Below are positions 52,113-60,425 of a stretch of 64,000 nucleotides of DNA, piece by piece. Position 1 is the first letter of the stretch. Each line of letters starts with the position of its first letter. Both the position numbers and the translations under genes were made by a program. The stretch spans positions 248,001-312,000 of the forward strand of contig NZ_PCPT01000004.1 in assembly GCF_002975435.1 (NCBI RefSeq), given 5' to 3'. The DNA is from Arthrobacter sp. MYb227 (lineage in GTDB: Bacteria; Actinomycetota; Actinomycetes; Actinomycetales; Micrococcaceae). The notes under the pieces were generated by a model, which had not been told where the DNA came from, made no database searches, and was given only the letters and a program-made list of their open reading frames with translations.

Positions 52113-53552
52113 TCAGGCGCCAAGTATGCGCTGGGCCACCTCTAAATCTAGACGCAGATCCCGATCTTCCATGGCTTCGGGCAGGTCAAGGGCCCGGCTA
52201 AAGAATTCTCGTGTCTCGAGGCTCAGGAAGTGTTCACCGTCTACGCCCAATTGGCGCAGTGCCCGCACCGAGCAGAGCATTTCACAGGCAGTCATCACCC
52301 GTAGCGCATCCACGCTGCCTACCAAGAGTGCTGCTGCCTCGCTAGCAAAGCTTGCATCGTCTTCTACGCCCAACGAGAGCACCACCGACTGTTGACTCAC
52401 CGGCTGGGCATGCGAGCGCAATCGGCTCAGGGCAGCCGCCGCTACATATTCAATGACCATGACCCCTGATTGCCCAAAGCCGTCCTGAGCCAAGAATCGA
52501 TGTAGGCCGGTATACTCCGGATCGCATAGAAACGAGATTCGGCGCAGACAGGTTGCTGCATTGGTGGCCAAGATCTGCCTGACGGTGTCTAGGCGTTTGG
52601 CCAGTCCCAGCATCAGAAAGAGCCCGTGATGGGCAATGTCGTTGTTGCCCTCTGCGACAGTTCCGATGACCAGCGGATTCTCGTGTCTGGACACTACCAA
52701 ACGGGTCAGGCGTTCCTCAGTTGCCGCAAGTTCTTCGGCTACGTTGCCGGTGAGCTGAGCCATGGTGCGCAAGGCAAACGGGTCTTGTAGCCGAACGGGT
52801 GTTCCCGCGTTACGTACCAAATCAAAGATTCTCCGGTATCCCTCGGCGATTGCTCCCGAATCAAGGCATGCTGCTACGGCCGGACTAAACGGTTCGGGAT
52901 TTCCCGATAGTGCAACAAAGCTCAGCGCACTGGTCAATACCGATTGTTCGTTGATAACTTTCAGGTCGTAATAGGCCAGCACCGATCTGGCAATGGTCAG
53001 CGCATTGGAGCTGATAAATGGCAAAGCGTCTTCGGTGGCCCAGTCTTTGAGGCCTTGACTATAAATACTCCCGTCCAGGGTGGGCCGCTCCCCCAAAAGC
53101 GTTAGCGCAGTACCCGCCAGCGCAGGCAAATCTGAGGTACCGATTCCGCCAAATTCGCGCAACTCAGGCAGTGCATTAGCATTCAGCATCGTGGCAAGCG
53201 CCAAAGGGATCTGGGGGTTAATACCAGAGCCTGCAGCAGCCAACTGCGAAAGTCTAATAACCAGCATTGCCCGCACCGTTGGGGCATCGAGCAATTGTCC
53301 GGCATCTGCGGCATGACTGCGTAAGAGATTCAACCCGTGGTTGGAACCGGAGCTTAGATGGACCGAGCGGTTGGCACCTACCCCGGTGGAGAAACCATAG
53401 ACGGGTCGGCTGCGTGCTGTGGCAGCCACCGACTTATGAGCCTGCGTTATGCGCTCGATGGCGCCTAGGGTCAGTTGTACCTCGGTGCGTTGGCGGGCGA
53501 CGCTGATGATGTCTTCAAGACTCAGGTGTAGGCCATCAATGTCAATCACCAT
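52113..53552 (-). CDS. HAL/PAL-fold protein with an altered MIO site
   Basis: 479 residues clearly of the aromatic amino acid lyase fold: VYGFSTGVGANR (Tyr52), LNLLRSHAADAG (His80), QDPFALRTMAQLTGN and SLGVEDDASFAS (Glu). In place of the Ala-Ser-Gly-Asp that forms MIO it has Gly-Thr139-Ser140-Asp141-Leu, one residue shorter. The active-site Asn-Gly is Ser-Asn (FISSNAL), and the Tyr of QDPYSLR is Phe. It may therefore form no MIO and catalyse something else, or be inactive. The start is ATG 53552, with GGAG 5 nt upstream. It is close to hutH but on the opposite strand with its own promoter. Similar TGD-type proteins occur in actinobacteria as far as I recall, unnamed. Confidence 0.85.
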   Translation of the reverse strand: MVIDIDGLHLSLEDIISVARQRTEVQLTLGAIERITQAHKSVAATARSRPVYGFSTGVGANRSVHLSSGSNHGLNLLRSHAADAGQLLDAPTVRAMLVIRLSQLAAAGSGINPQIPLALATMLNANALPELREFGGIGTSDLPALAGTALTLLGERPTLDGSIYSQGLKDWATEDALPFISSNALTIARSVLAYYDLKVINEQSVLTSALSFVALSGNPEPFSPAVAACLDSGAIAEGYRRIFDLVRNAGTPVRLQDPFALRTMAQLTGNVAEELAATEERLTRLVVSRHENPLVIGTVAEGNNDIAHHGLFLMLGLAKRLDTVRQILATNAATCLRRISFLCDPEYTGLHRFLAQDGFGQSGVMVIEYVAAAALSRLRSHAQPVSQQSVVLSLGVEDDASFASEAAALLVGSVDALRVMTACEMLCSVRALRQLGVDGEHFLSLETREFFSRALDLPEAMEDRDLRLDLEVAQRILGA

Positions 53553-54083
53553 TTATGCTCCATCTTTCAAAGTTGTCCTACTGGTAAATGGTCGAACTGC
53601 AGCTACCCACAAGATCACTGGCCTCCGGCTGCCGTCTTCAGAGGGAATGAAAATCACCTGTACATACCTTTTTCGGTACGCCGGTCCTTGACTACTGCAC
53701 CTAACTACCAGCAAATTTTGCCATTCGATCATTCATGGAGATCAGCTCCGGGGGAGATTATTCCCGCAAGATACTAAAGATATTCATCATTGAACATGGC
53801 ACCGGGATGATGACCTCGCGACAACCCAGCGAGATCATTTTTACAACCGCTTTGACAGCTGCGTACATTCTCGACGATACGTCAAAGCCCAGTAGGCACA
53901 GAAATGGCCGGGCCACCTGTTTCCCACATAGTGCTACTAAGTGGTTGTGACTTTGGGATAAGTACCCCCTAAGGACGAAAACTCACAAGTATTTCCAACC
54001 CGCCTCGACGGCCACAATTCTAGAAGTAGCAATAGTTGCAACCCGTTTTTTCGATGTGCGCATGCATCAGGATAATAAGGAGC
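53553..54083. other. 531-bp divergent intergenic region
   Basis: It lies between the HAL-like gene and the LysE gene, both transcribed away from it, so it should hold both promoters. No supported gene is present: the 71-codon frame at 53735-53950 has no site and a non-protein-like sequence. Confidence 0.45.
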
Positions 54084-54743
54084 ATGCTGCTTTCTGCACT
54101 ACTCGGATTTGCCGGGGTCTCGCTCGTTGTTGCGCTCTCCCCCGGCCCAGACACCTTCCTGCTGCTGCGCTATGCCCTGAATAGGCCTCGCAATGGTGTC
54201 GCCGCGGCATCGGGCATGATGGTTTCGATCATGGGCTGGGCAGCGCTTGCGGGGTTGGGGGTCGCGGCATTGCTGCAGACCTATCCGGCAATCCATCAGG
54301 GTATCGCCATTGTTGGTGGACTCTACCTGCTTTATCTCGGGCTTGGTTCGTTGCTCAAGGCGCAGTTTTTGGCCGGTAGCACCGCGGCAACTGCGCGCAC
54401 CACCAGCAGGTCGTTGGACAATGCTGGAGCTACAGAGTTCACCATCTGGCAATCATTACGGGCAGGTGCCCTATCCTCTGCGCTGAATCCCAAACTTGGT
54501 TTGCTCTTCTTGGCGCTCATGCCACCATTTATCCCTGCCGGATCAAATATGTTGGCATCGGCACTGCTCCTTGGCGGGGTCTTTGCCGTCATTGGATTTA
54601 GCTACCTGATGGTGCTGACATTTATGGCTGCTCGCGCCATGGCCTGGTTCAAAAGCCCAACGGTTGGCATTTGGCTTGAGCGCATTTCATCCGGTGCACT
54701 GGCCATCATGGGTCTCATCGTGCTGATTGGTGCGTTTCTCTAA
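54084..54743 (+). CDS. LysE/RhtB-family amino acid exporter
   Basis: 219 residues from ATG 54084. The upstream AGGA at 54069-54072 is the better-spaced site; AAGGAG directly before the ATG is too close. Six hydrophobic helices are predicted. The family start LSALLGFAGVSLVVALSPGPDTFLLLRYAL and the middle segments GVAAASGMMVSIMGWAALAGLG and ALNPKLGLLFLALMPPFIP (with the conserved Asn-Pro-Lys) identify it. It probably exports an amino acid or derivative. Its position beside histidine genes suggests, but does not prove, relief of amino acid excess. Confidence 0.93.
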   Translation: MLLSALLGFAGVSLVVALSPGPDTFLLLRYALNRPRNGVAAASGMMVSIMGWAALAGLGVAALLQTYPAIHQGIAIVGGLYLLYLGLGSLLKAQFLAGSTAATARTTSRSLDNAGATEFTIWQSLRAGALSSALNPKLGLLFLALMPPFIPAGSNMLASALLLGGVFAVIGFSYLMVLTFMAARAMAWFKSPTVGIWLERISSGALAIMGLIVLIGAFL

Positions 54744-54790
54744 CGGACACAGCCAGATCCGCCACATAATTCTTGGAACGCCATTGGAGG

Positions 54791-55036
54791 TTAGGCCCCC
54801 TGCGGTAGCTCCACCATCCGAGGCCGGGCTTTCATTGCGTGAATAACTAGCTCGTTACCGCTGTCGAAAACAAGCACAACGATCTCCAATAACCGGCTAG
54901 ACGTATCAAATCCCAATCGAAGTTGTCGAGCGGGAGAGTCTTCGTCAAGTTCTTCCACCCAGAGTGCCCATGTAGCTGCTTGAAGTGCGTCTTCTTCACA
55001 AATGCCGTGTTTCAAAGCTGAACTATGAACCTTCAT
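54791..55036 (-). CDS. Putative toxin partner of a ribbon-helix-helix antitoxin
   Basis: 81 residues, MKVHSSALKHGICEEDALQAA. The helix-rich start with His-Gly-x-x-Glu-Glu-Asp is followed by strands LGFDTSSRLLEIVVLVFDSG and NELVIHAMKARPRM. The ending with a His-Ala-Met-x-x-Arg motif resembles small RelE/BrnT-like toxins, but I cannot assign a named family. It overlaps the upstream antitoxin-like gene by ATGA (55033-55036), the usual antitoxin-first order. Confidence 0.7.
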   Translation of the reverse strand: MKVHSSALKHGICEEDALQAATWALWVEELDEDSPARQLRLGFDTSSRLLEIVVLVFDSGNELVIHAMKARPRMVELPQGA

Positions 55037-55296
55037 GCCGCATAGGCCGCTAGTGCTTCACGCATGACCTCGGAACGTGTCTTATGCTCTTTCTTCGCCC
55101 GAGCATCAATTGACGCAAGTTCGGCAATGGTCAACCGTACTGGAACCACTTGGGTCGGCTGGGCACCACGTCCCGGTCGCCCACGACCACGCTTTTTGAT
55201 CGCGTCAATGTCGTAGCCTTTTTCGGCTTCCGCAGCCCATCGTTCAATTTGTTCTTCGGTGACAGGAATCCCATCAATCATTTCTCGTTCTTCCAT
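55033..55296 (-). CDS. CopG-like ribbon-helix-helix antitoxin
   Basis: 87 residues. The C-terminal 40 form an RHH DNA-binding unit (VVPVRLTIAELASIDARAKK, then RSEVMREALAAYAA), and the N-terminal half is acidic and would contact the toxin. A basic linker GRGRPGRG lies between. ATG 55296 follows TACGAT by 6 nt, which suggests a leaderless message. The palindrome at 55304-55314 covers that -10, so autorepression is likely. Confidence 0.82.
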   Translation of the reverse strand: MEEREMIDGIPVTEEQIERWAAEAEKGYDIDAIKKRGRGRPGRGAQPTQVVPVRLTIAELASIDARAKKEHKTRSEVMREALAAYAA

Positions 55297-55303
55297 ACCT
55301 ATA

Positions 55304-55314
55304 TCGTATTACGA
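55304..55314 (-). promoter_or_regulatory. Palindromic operator/-10 of the toxin-antitoxin pair
   Basis: TCGTA-T-TACGA is a perfect palindrome 8 bp upstream of the antitoxin ATG. Its minus-strand half TACGAT serves as a possible -10. RHH antitoxins generally bind short palindromes at their own promoter. Confidence 0.5.
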
Positions 55315-55368
55315 AAATAGGACTTTTTGAAGTAGTCCGTGGCACTGGCCCCACCATCAAAAACTCAC

Positions 55369-55524
55369 TCAAAGTAGAAGACTGGTCAGATAAACGCAAC
55401 TACGGATGATGCTGCCATCATGATCGAGCACTATTTGCCACCTGCCATGAGCAGAAGGTCCGAGCACGTAGCAGTCGTGGTGATCGCCACTTACTCGAGC
55501 CACACCGTTGCCAAGTGGTTGCAC
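55369..55524 (-). CDS. Possible 51-residue protein divergent from the PEP/pyruvate-binding gene
   Basis: Read from GTG 55524 (VQPLGNGVARVSG), the frame gives a compact protein with DHHDCYVLGPSAHGRWQIVL and DGSIIRSCVYL, a plausible beta-rich fold with two Cys. TAATTT ends 7 nt before the GTG and could be the -10 of a leaderless message. The palindrome 55532-55560 covers it. An extension to TTG 55587 runs through the palindrome and is unlikely. No family is recognised, and it may also be chance. Confidence 0.4.
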   Translation of the reverse strand: MQPLGNGVARVSGDHHDCYVLGPSAHGRWQIVLDHDGSIIRSCVYLTSLLL

Positions 55525-55531
55525 GGAGACT

Positions 55532-55560
55532 AAATTAGAGAACGCAGAGTTCTCTAATTT
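55532..55560. promoter_or_regulatory. Perfect 12-bp palindrome, probable TetR operator
   Basis: AAATTAGAGAAC, 5-base centre, GTTCTCTAATTT, located 57 bp upstream of the PEP/pyruvate-binding gene. A further partial copy GCAGTTCTCTG lies at about 55563-55575. TetR-family regulators bind inverted repeats of this size, and one is encoded in the same operon (58162). Confidence 0.65.
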
Positions 55561-55616
55561 GTTGCAGTTCTCTGCCTTAGGACACAAAATTTATTGCTTC
55601 CCCGGAGGAGTACCCC

Positions 55617-58145
55617 ATGGACCGGCTACCAGCGACCCATCCCCCACCCGTTGCACCGCTTGCCCAATTCGGGGCCGCGGATATAGCAACTGTTGGCGGT
55701 AAGGTGGCAAACCTCGGTGAAATTTTGCGGGCCGGGCTTCCTGTACCCGCGGGGTTTGTGGTGACCACAGATGCGTATGCCCAGACCGCCCAACGGGCCG
55801 AGCTTTCCAGCCTCTTGGCTGACCCGGTGGTCACACCGCAGACACTACGCAACACCCTGCTAAGCACCCCCATGCCCGCAGAAATTTGCGCCGCGGTAGC
55901 CGCCGCTTATCAAGACCTGGGTGAAAATCTCCCGGTCGCCGTGCGTTCAAGCGCCACTGCTGAAGACCTGCCCGGCTCGGCCTTCGCCGGGCAACAAGAT
56001 ACTTTCCTCAATATAATTGGTATCGACGCATTACTCGAGGCCGTCAACAAATGTTGGGCTTCGCTCTTTACCGATCGTGCCGTCGATTACCGACGCCAGC
56101 GCAATATCTCCCCCGCCGACGTTCGCATCGCGGTGGTTGTTCAGCTGATGGTTTCATCCGATACCGCAGGAGTCATGTTCACCGCCGACCCGGTCAGCGG
56201 AGCCAGAGACCGCATCATCATCGATGCCGGTGCCGGCCTTGGCGAATCTGTGGTCTCCGGCTTGGTCACCCCGGACCACTACGTATTGGACGCATCCGGG
56301 AAACTACTCGAATGGAAACCCGGACGCGGCGAGGTCATTATTCGACCTTCGGCGGGCGGAGGCGTCACCCATCAATCGGTTGCAGACGATCAGTCTCGCG
56401 CGGCAAGCCCAACCTCTTTGGACCCTGCCGATCCGCTATTGGATTCTGCCGACCTTGCCTCGTTGAGTGCTCATGCATCAACTATCGCCGCACATTTTGG
56501 GCGTCCCCAAGATATTGAATGGGCAATTTCGGCTGGGAAAACCTGGATTGTGCAGGCACGTCCCATGACGGCGCTGCCCGAGCCCACCGCCGAGCTCAAT
56601 GCTTTCCGCCGACTCCAGGGTGCGATCCTTGCCGAGTATCTTCCGGTCCGTCCCTACCCACTGGATGTCACAACACAGATCGCCCATGGTCCGGCACATA
56701 TGATGCATGAGATCACCGATTTCTTTGGGCTCAAGGGTGCCTTCGTTGATTTTTTGCGCGAAGAAGACGGTGTGGTCATTGCCCTGGTTCCGCCATCCCC
56801 ACGTCCCACACCACGGGTGCTACTCACCCCGGCAAAATTGCTCTACCGAGCCCTCCGTTTCAAACCATCCCAGTGGTCAGCCGATCCGCGCCAGAGCGCG
56901 TTCCTCGCCGAGGTCGCCGATCTTGAATCCCTTGAACTGAATTCGTTGTCATGGGACAAACTGTTGACGGTTCCGGCCCGGGCCATGGCCACCCAGAGTT
57001 ACTGCAGGGACCTGCGGATCGATTACCTACCCGGTAGCGGATTAGCGCTGGCGCGCATGATAGTTTTCACCACCGTGTTGGGCCGACGCGCGCTGATCCC
57101 CGATCTGCTCGGCGGTGCACAAACACGCACCGAGGATTCCAACCAGGCCTTGGCCAAACTTGCCGATGAGCTTCGTATAGATCCGGCATTACATATTTTG
57201 GTTGCCACGTTAACTGGCGAAGACGCTGCCGAGCAGCTGAGAAACAATCCGCAACTCGCCGGGTTTGGACGCCGGCTACAGGAATTTCTCAAGGAGTACG
57301 GCCGCCGAGAAACCACTTCTCCGCTCTTGGTTTCCGAACCAACACTTGCCGACTCTCCGGGTGTTGCGCTGGGCATGGTGTTGGCCCTTGCCGATGCCCC
57401 GGCCACCGAGAACGGGACACAATCGAAGTCGGCGAGCGCCCACAAACGTCTGCTGGAGCACTGGTTCTTGCGCAGCGCGCGTTTAAGCACCTTTGCGCAG
57501 CGATTGGTGAATTCTGCCCGCGAAGCCGTTGCCTTCCGCGAAGACACCCATTTCTATTTCACCGCGGCCCTTCCGGTGCTGCGTGCGTCTCTGTTACACA
57601 TCGGTGAACGACTTTGGCATGCTGGGATCTTGCAGAATCCCGAAGAAGTCTTCCACCTGCGCTGGAATGAGCTGACAGGGATTAGCGATCCGGCAATGAT
57701 TCCCTCCGGGCAGCTCGAGCGGCTCGGCAGCGCGATCACAACACGTAGCGCTAAGCGCGCCGAACTTGCAGGAGTTCCGATGTTTGATGCCTCGGTATTC
57801 TTCCCTACCCCGGATACCGGTGACGCGCTGGCTTCCGGTACTCCCGCGGGTTCCGGCAGTGCGACAGGTATCGCCAGAATCATTCGTGAGGCCAGCGACT
57901 TCGAGAAGTTGGGGCATGGGGAAATCTTGGTCTGCCCCTATACCAATCCCGCGTGGACTCCCTTGTTCAAGCGAGCTGCTGCGGTAGTTGTCGATACCGG
58001 TTCGGCAGCTTCACACGCAGCAATCGTGGCACGCGAATACGGGATTCCCGCCGTCATGGGCACCGGCACCGGCACCGCGGTGATCACCGATGGGCAGATG
58101 ATCACTGTTGATGGGACGCGCGGGCGTATTACCCGCGCTCTCTAG
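55617..58145 (+). CDS. PEP/pyruvate-binding phosphotransferase, rifampin-phosphotransferase-like
   Basis: 842 residues in three parts. An ATP-grasp PPDK N-domain (about 1-325) has VGGKVANLGEILRAGLPVPAGF, AVRSSATAEDLPGSAFAGQQ, MFTADPVSGA and DIEWAISAGKTWIVQARP. A divergent helical middle (about 335-720) follows. The C-terminal swivelling phosphohistidine domain has GSAASHAAIVAREYGIPAVMG, with His near residue 799. This order (ATP-grasp, substrate domain, His domain) and length match rifampin phosphotransferases and differ from PEP synthase, which has a C-terminal barrel. The substrate may be rifamycin or another compound. The start is ATG 55617 behind GGAGGAG. TetR is 16 bp downstream. Confidence 0.87.
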   Translation: MDRLPATHPPPVAPLAQFGAADIATVGGKVANLGEILRAGLPVPAGFVVTTDAYAQTAQRAELSSLLADPVVTPQTLRNTLLSTPMPAEICAAVAAAYQDLGENLPVAVRSSATAEDLPGSAFAGQQDTFLNIIGIDALLEAVNKCWASLFTDRAVDYRRQRNISPADVRIAVVVQLMVSSDTAGVMFTADPVSGARDRIIIDAGAGLGESVVSGLVTPDHYVLDASGKLLEWKPGRGEVIIRPSAGGGVTHQSVADDQSRAASPTSLDPADPLLDSADLASLSAHASTIAAHFGRPQDIEWAISAGKTWIVQARPMTALPEPTAELNAFRRLQGAILAEYLPVRPYPLDVTTQIAHGPAHMMHEITDFFGLKGAFVDFLREEDGVVIALVPPSPRPTPRVLLTPAKLLYRALRFKPSQWSADPRQSAFLAEVADLESLELNSLSWDKLLTVPARAMATQSYCRDLRIDYLPGSGLALARMIVFTTVLGRRALIPDLLGGAQTRTEDSNQALAKLADELRIDPALHILVATLTGEDAAEQLRNNPQLAGFGRRLQEFLKEYGRRETTSPLLVSEPTLADSPGVALGMVLALADAPATENGTQSKSASAHKRLLEHWFLRSARLSTFAQRLVNSAREAVAFREDTHFYFTAALPVLRASLLHIGERLWHAGILQNPEEVFHLRWNELTGISDPAMIPSGQLERLGSAITTRSAKRAELAGVPMFDASVFFPTPDTGDALASGTPAGSGSATGIARIIREASDFEKLGHGEILVCPYTNPAWTPLFKRAAAVVVDTGSAASHAAIVAREYGIPAVMGTGTGTAVITDGQMITVDGTRGRITRAL

Positions 58146-58161
58146 GACGCGGAGTACACAG

Positions 58162-58788
58162 ATGACTACCCATCAGCAAGATCACCGCACCCTGCCACGG
58201 CGCCGCGGCGCCGAACTTGTTGCGGCGATCCTCGCCGCGGCCCTGGCCGAACTGACCGAGCAGGGTTACGCGGGCCTGAGCATGGAATCCGTGGCCAAAC
58301 GGGCGGGCGCTTCCAAGGCATCGCTTTATCGGCGCTGGGATTCCCGGGCCGCGCTGGTGATGGACGCCGTATATACGCAGAGTCCCTCGGCCAAGGATTT
58401 TGTGGATACCGGAGCCTTACGCACAGATTTACTCGCATTGCTGACCCAAACGGTTCAAACGTTGCGTGGGCCGGCAGGTGAGGCGATGCGTGGCATGCTG
58501 GCCGACGCCTTGCCCGATGCGCGGCGTAGCGTGGCACTTCGTGCTCGGTCGCAGGGCAGAAATCGCGGCCTCATGGAACGGGTCCTAGCACGTGGAATCG
58601 AACGCGGAGAAATCCCGGACGGTGCCAGTACACCCGCTCGTTTGGAGGTCGGAGCCGCACTGGTGCGCAACCATTTCCTATTCCACACCGGGCCGTTGGA
58701 TACGGCCCTGCTCACCACATTTGTTGATGAGGTGCTGCTGCCACTCTTCGGCACCATCCCGCAGGAAGCACCCAAGAACTCCGCGTAG
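58162..58788 (+). CDS. TetR-family regulator
   Basis: 208 residues from ATG 58162 (MTTHQQDHRTLPRRRGAEL). The helix-turn-helix is at residues 15-62 (ILAAALAELTEQGYAGLSMESVAKRAG, KASLYRRWDSRAALV). A TetR_C-type ligand domain follows (LLTQTVQTLRGPAGEAMRGML, LARGIERGEI). It is 16 bp behind the phosphotransferase gene, so cotranscribed, and probably represses the operon by binding the palindrome at 55532-55560 until a ligand is present. Confidence 0.92.
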   Translation: MTTHQQDHRTLPRRRGAELVAAILAAALAELTEQGYAGLSMESVAKRAGASKASLYRRWDSRAALVMDAVYTQSPSAKDFVDTGALRTDLLALLTQTVQTLRGPAGEAMRGMLADALPDARRSVALRARSQGRNRGLMERVLARGIERGEIPDGASTPARLEVGAALVRNHFLFHTGPLDTALLTTFVDEVLLPLFGTIPQEAPKNSA

Positions 58789-58828
58789 GATTGCCCTTTC
58801 ACACTCCGGATCTTGAGGCAGCTAATCC

Positions 58829-59209
58829 ATGGACTACAACGACTTCGAGCTGATTGCGGCAGTGGGGCTGTGTCTCATCGGCCCGTTGGCCGCGGTGACC
58901 AGCGCAGTGCTGCTTCATCGACGTCGACCCGACGGAATTAGTCACTGGTACCTCTTATGCGGCATCCTTGGCTCGATCCTCTACGGATTCTTTGCCGGAT
59001 TGATGCTCATTGAACTATTTCCACCGCCCTATGTTCCAGGTCTTTCCGAAGGCCGGGGACTGGATTTACGCGGCATCATACTCATTCTCGGTTCGTGGGT
59101 TGGCGGACTGCTCGCTGGTCTTGGCACGATGCTGTCCTTCGCTATTTCCCAATCTATCCAGTGGCGCCGAAAGCGCAAAGCACTTCAAGATGGAAAACTA
59201 GTTGCATGA
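58829..59209 (+). CDS. Three-helix membrane protein of unknown function
   Basis: 126 residues with hydrophobic stretches at about 8-28 (FELIAAVGLCLIGPLAAVTSA), 42-63 (YLLCGILGSILYGFFAGLML) and 84-107 (IILILGSWVGGLLAGLGTML), and a basic tail QWRRKRKALQDG. It overlaps the peroxiredoxin gene by ATGA. It is 40 bp after tetR and may belong to the same transcript. No family is recognised. Confidence 0.75.
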   Translation: MDYNDFELIAAVGLCLIGPLAAVTSAVLLHRRRPDGISHWYLLCGILGSILYGFFAGLMLIELFPPPYVPGLSEGRGLDLRGIILILGSWVGGLLAGLGTMLSFAISQSIQWRRKRKALQDGKLVA

Positions 59210-59730
59210 TCAATTCGTGTACCGAGGATGCCAGCTACCTGCTTGGGCAACAGTTCCCGCTATTGGCGTTGCCCGCCAGCACCGGGGACACCATTGGTCC
59301 GATGGACTTTGTCACAGGATCCTTTGTTTTGTTTCTTTACCCACGCACCTCACGGCCCGACGAGGCACAATCCCCCGAGTGGGCCCTGCTGCCCGGGGCT
59401 AAGGGCTGCACGCCCGAAGCCTGCGAATTTCGCGATCTGGCCACCGACTATGGTTCCCTCTGGCATCGCATCTACGGCCTTTCAAGCCAAGACACCGCCT
59501 ACCAGCGCGAGGCGGCTGAACGCCTGCACCTGCCCTATCCGCTGCTCTCGGATCCCGGATTCGTGCTGGCCACTGCCCTGGGTCTGCCAACCTTCGGCTT
59601 CGATGGCGAGCTACTCTATACCCGTAGCACGCTGGTGGTGCGAGAACGGATCATCACCCAGGCGTTCCTTGGCATTACCGATGCTGCTGCCCATCCCCGA
59701 GACCTACTTGCGCATCTGAACCAGGATTAG
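59206..59730 (+). CDS. Peroxiredoxin, BCP/PrxQ-like redoxin
   Basis: 174 residues from ATG 59206, overlapping the preceding stop. The motif PGAKGCTPEACEFRDL holds the peroxidatic Cys (GCT) and, five residues later, a possible resolving Cys (EAC), exactly the BCP spacing, although the usual Pro-Thr before it is replaced by an Ala-Lys-containing insertion. ATALGLPTFGFDGELLYTRSTLVV is the conserved second half. It reduces peroxides in the cytoplasm, with thioredoxin- or mycothiol-type donors possible. Confidence 0.88.
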   Translation: MINSCTEDASYLLGQQFPLLALPASTGDTIGPMDFVTGSFVLFLYPRTSRPDEAQSPEWALLPGAKGCTPEACEFRDLATDYGSLWHRIYGLSSQDTAYQREAAERLHLPYPLLSDPGFVLATALGLPTFGFDGELLYTRSTLVVRERIITQAFLGITDAAAHPRDLLAHLNQD

Positions 59731-59813
59731 CACGGTCAAATATTTAGCTGCTCGTCTGGCTTCGTGCACTCACCGATACCTTTTTGGTCACCATTTCCCA
59801 CTAAGCTCGGATC

Positions 59814-60425
59814 ATGAGCCACTCCAATACCTCACTGGCAACCGGTACCGTGATCCCCCTAGCGTCCCGCCCCAAAAAGTCCTGGGGAGCGGCACAAGGG
59901 CAGGTCCGTGAAATCGCTTCAGGAACACTAGCCGATGATGGGTCGTTGCTACCGGCCACTGACAAGGACTGGGATTGGCGGATTTCGGTTGCTTCCATCG
60001 AAAAAGCAGGAGACTTTACGCCCTACGAAGGGTGCGATCGCACGCTAACGCTCATCATGGGTGAACTCCTGGAGCTCACCATCGATGGAGCAACGCAGGG
60101 AGTAGAGCTTTACCGCCCCCTAAAATTCGCCGGTGCCTCCTCGACGTCGGCTGCGCTTCCCACCGGTGAAGTGCTGGCGCTAAACCTGATCACACGCACC
60201 GGAAAAGTTCGTGGCAATGTACGCATAATCGAACTCTCCAAGAAGCGCGAACAGCATCTTTTCGGATCGCAATTCGGCGTGCTCCTGCAGGGCAAAGCAA
60301 GCGCGTTGCGGCAAGACACCGAAACCCCCTTGGATATCCGCGACACAGTCATTGGTGGCGAAGAAGATTCCCCACGTATTTCCGGACGCGGCTTCATGGC
60401 GGTCATCTCCCTAGATCTTCCCTAA
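59814..60425 (+). CDS. hutD: HutD family protein
   Basis: 203-residue cupin-like protein. WDWRISVASIEKAGDFTPYEGCDRTLTLIMGELLELTIDG (span about residues 57-97) is the HutD/Ves signature, followed by the conserved LKFAGASSTSAALPTGEVLALNLITR. In pseudomonads HutD limits hut expression or urocanate build-up, but the mechanism is not settled. It is placed 8 kb from the hut operon, separated by unrelated genes, with its own promoter region (83 bp). Confidence 0.88.
   Translation: MSHSNTSLATGTVIPLASRPKKSWGAAQGQVREIASGTLADDGSLLPATDKDWDWRISVASIEKAGDFTPYEGCDRTLTLIMGELLELTIDGATQGVELYRPLKFAGASSTSAALPTGEVLALNLITRTGKVRGNVRIIELSKKREQHLFGSQFGVLLQGKASALRQDTETPLDIRDTVIGGEEDSPRISGRGFMAVISLDLP

Noticed and set aside
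53735-53950. 71-codon plus-strand frame in the HAL-like/LysE gap
   Set aside because: No start signal, not protein-like. The gap is expected to hold two promoters.
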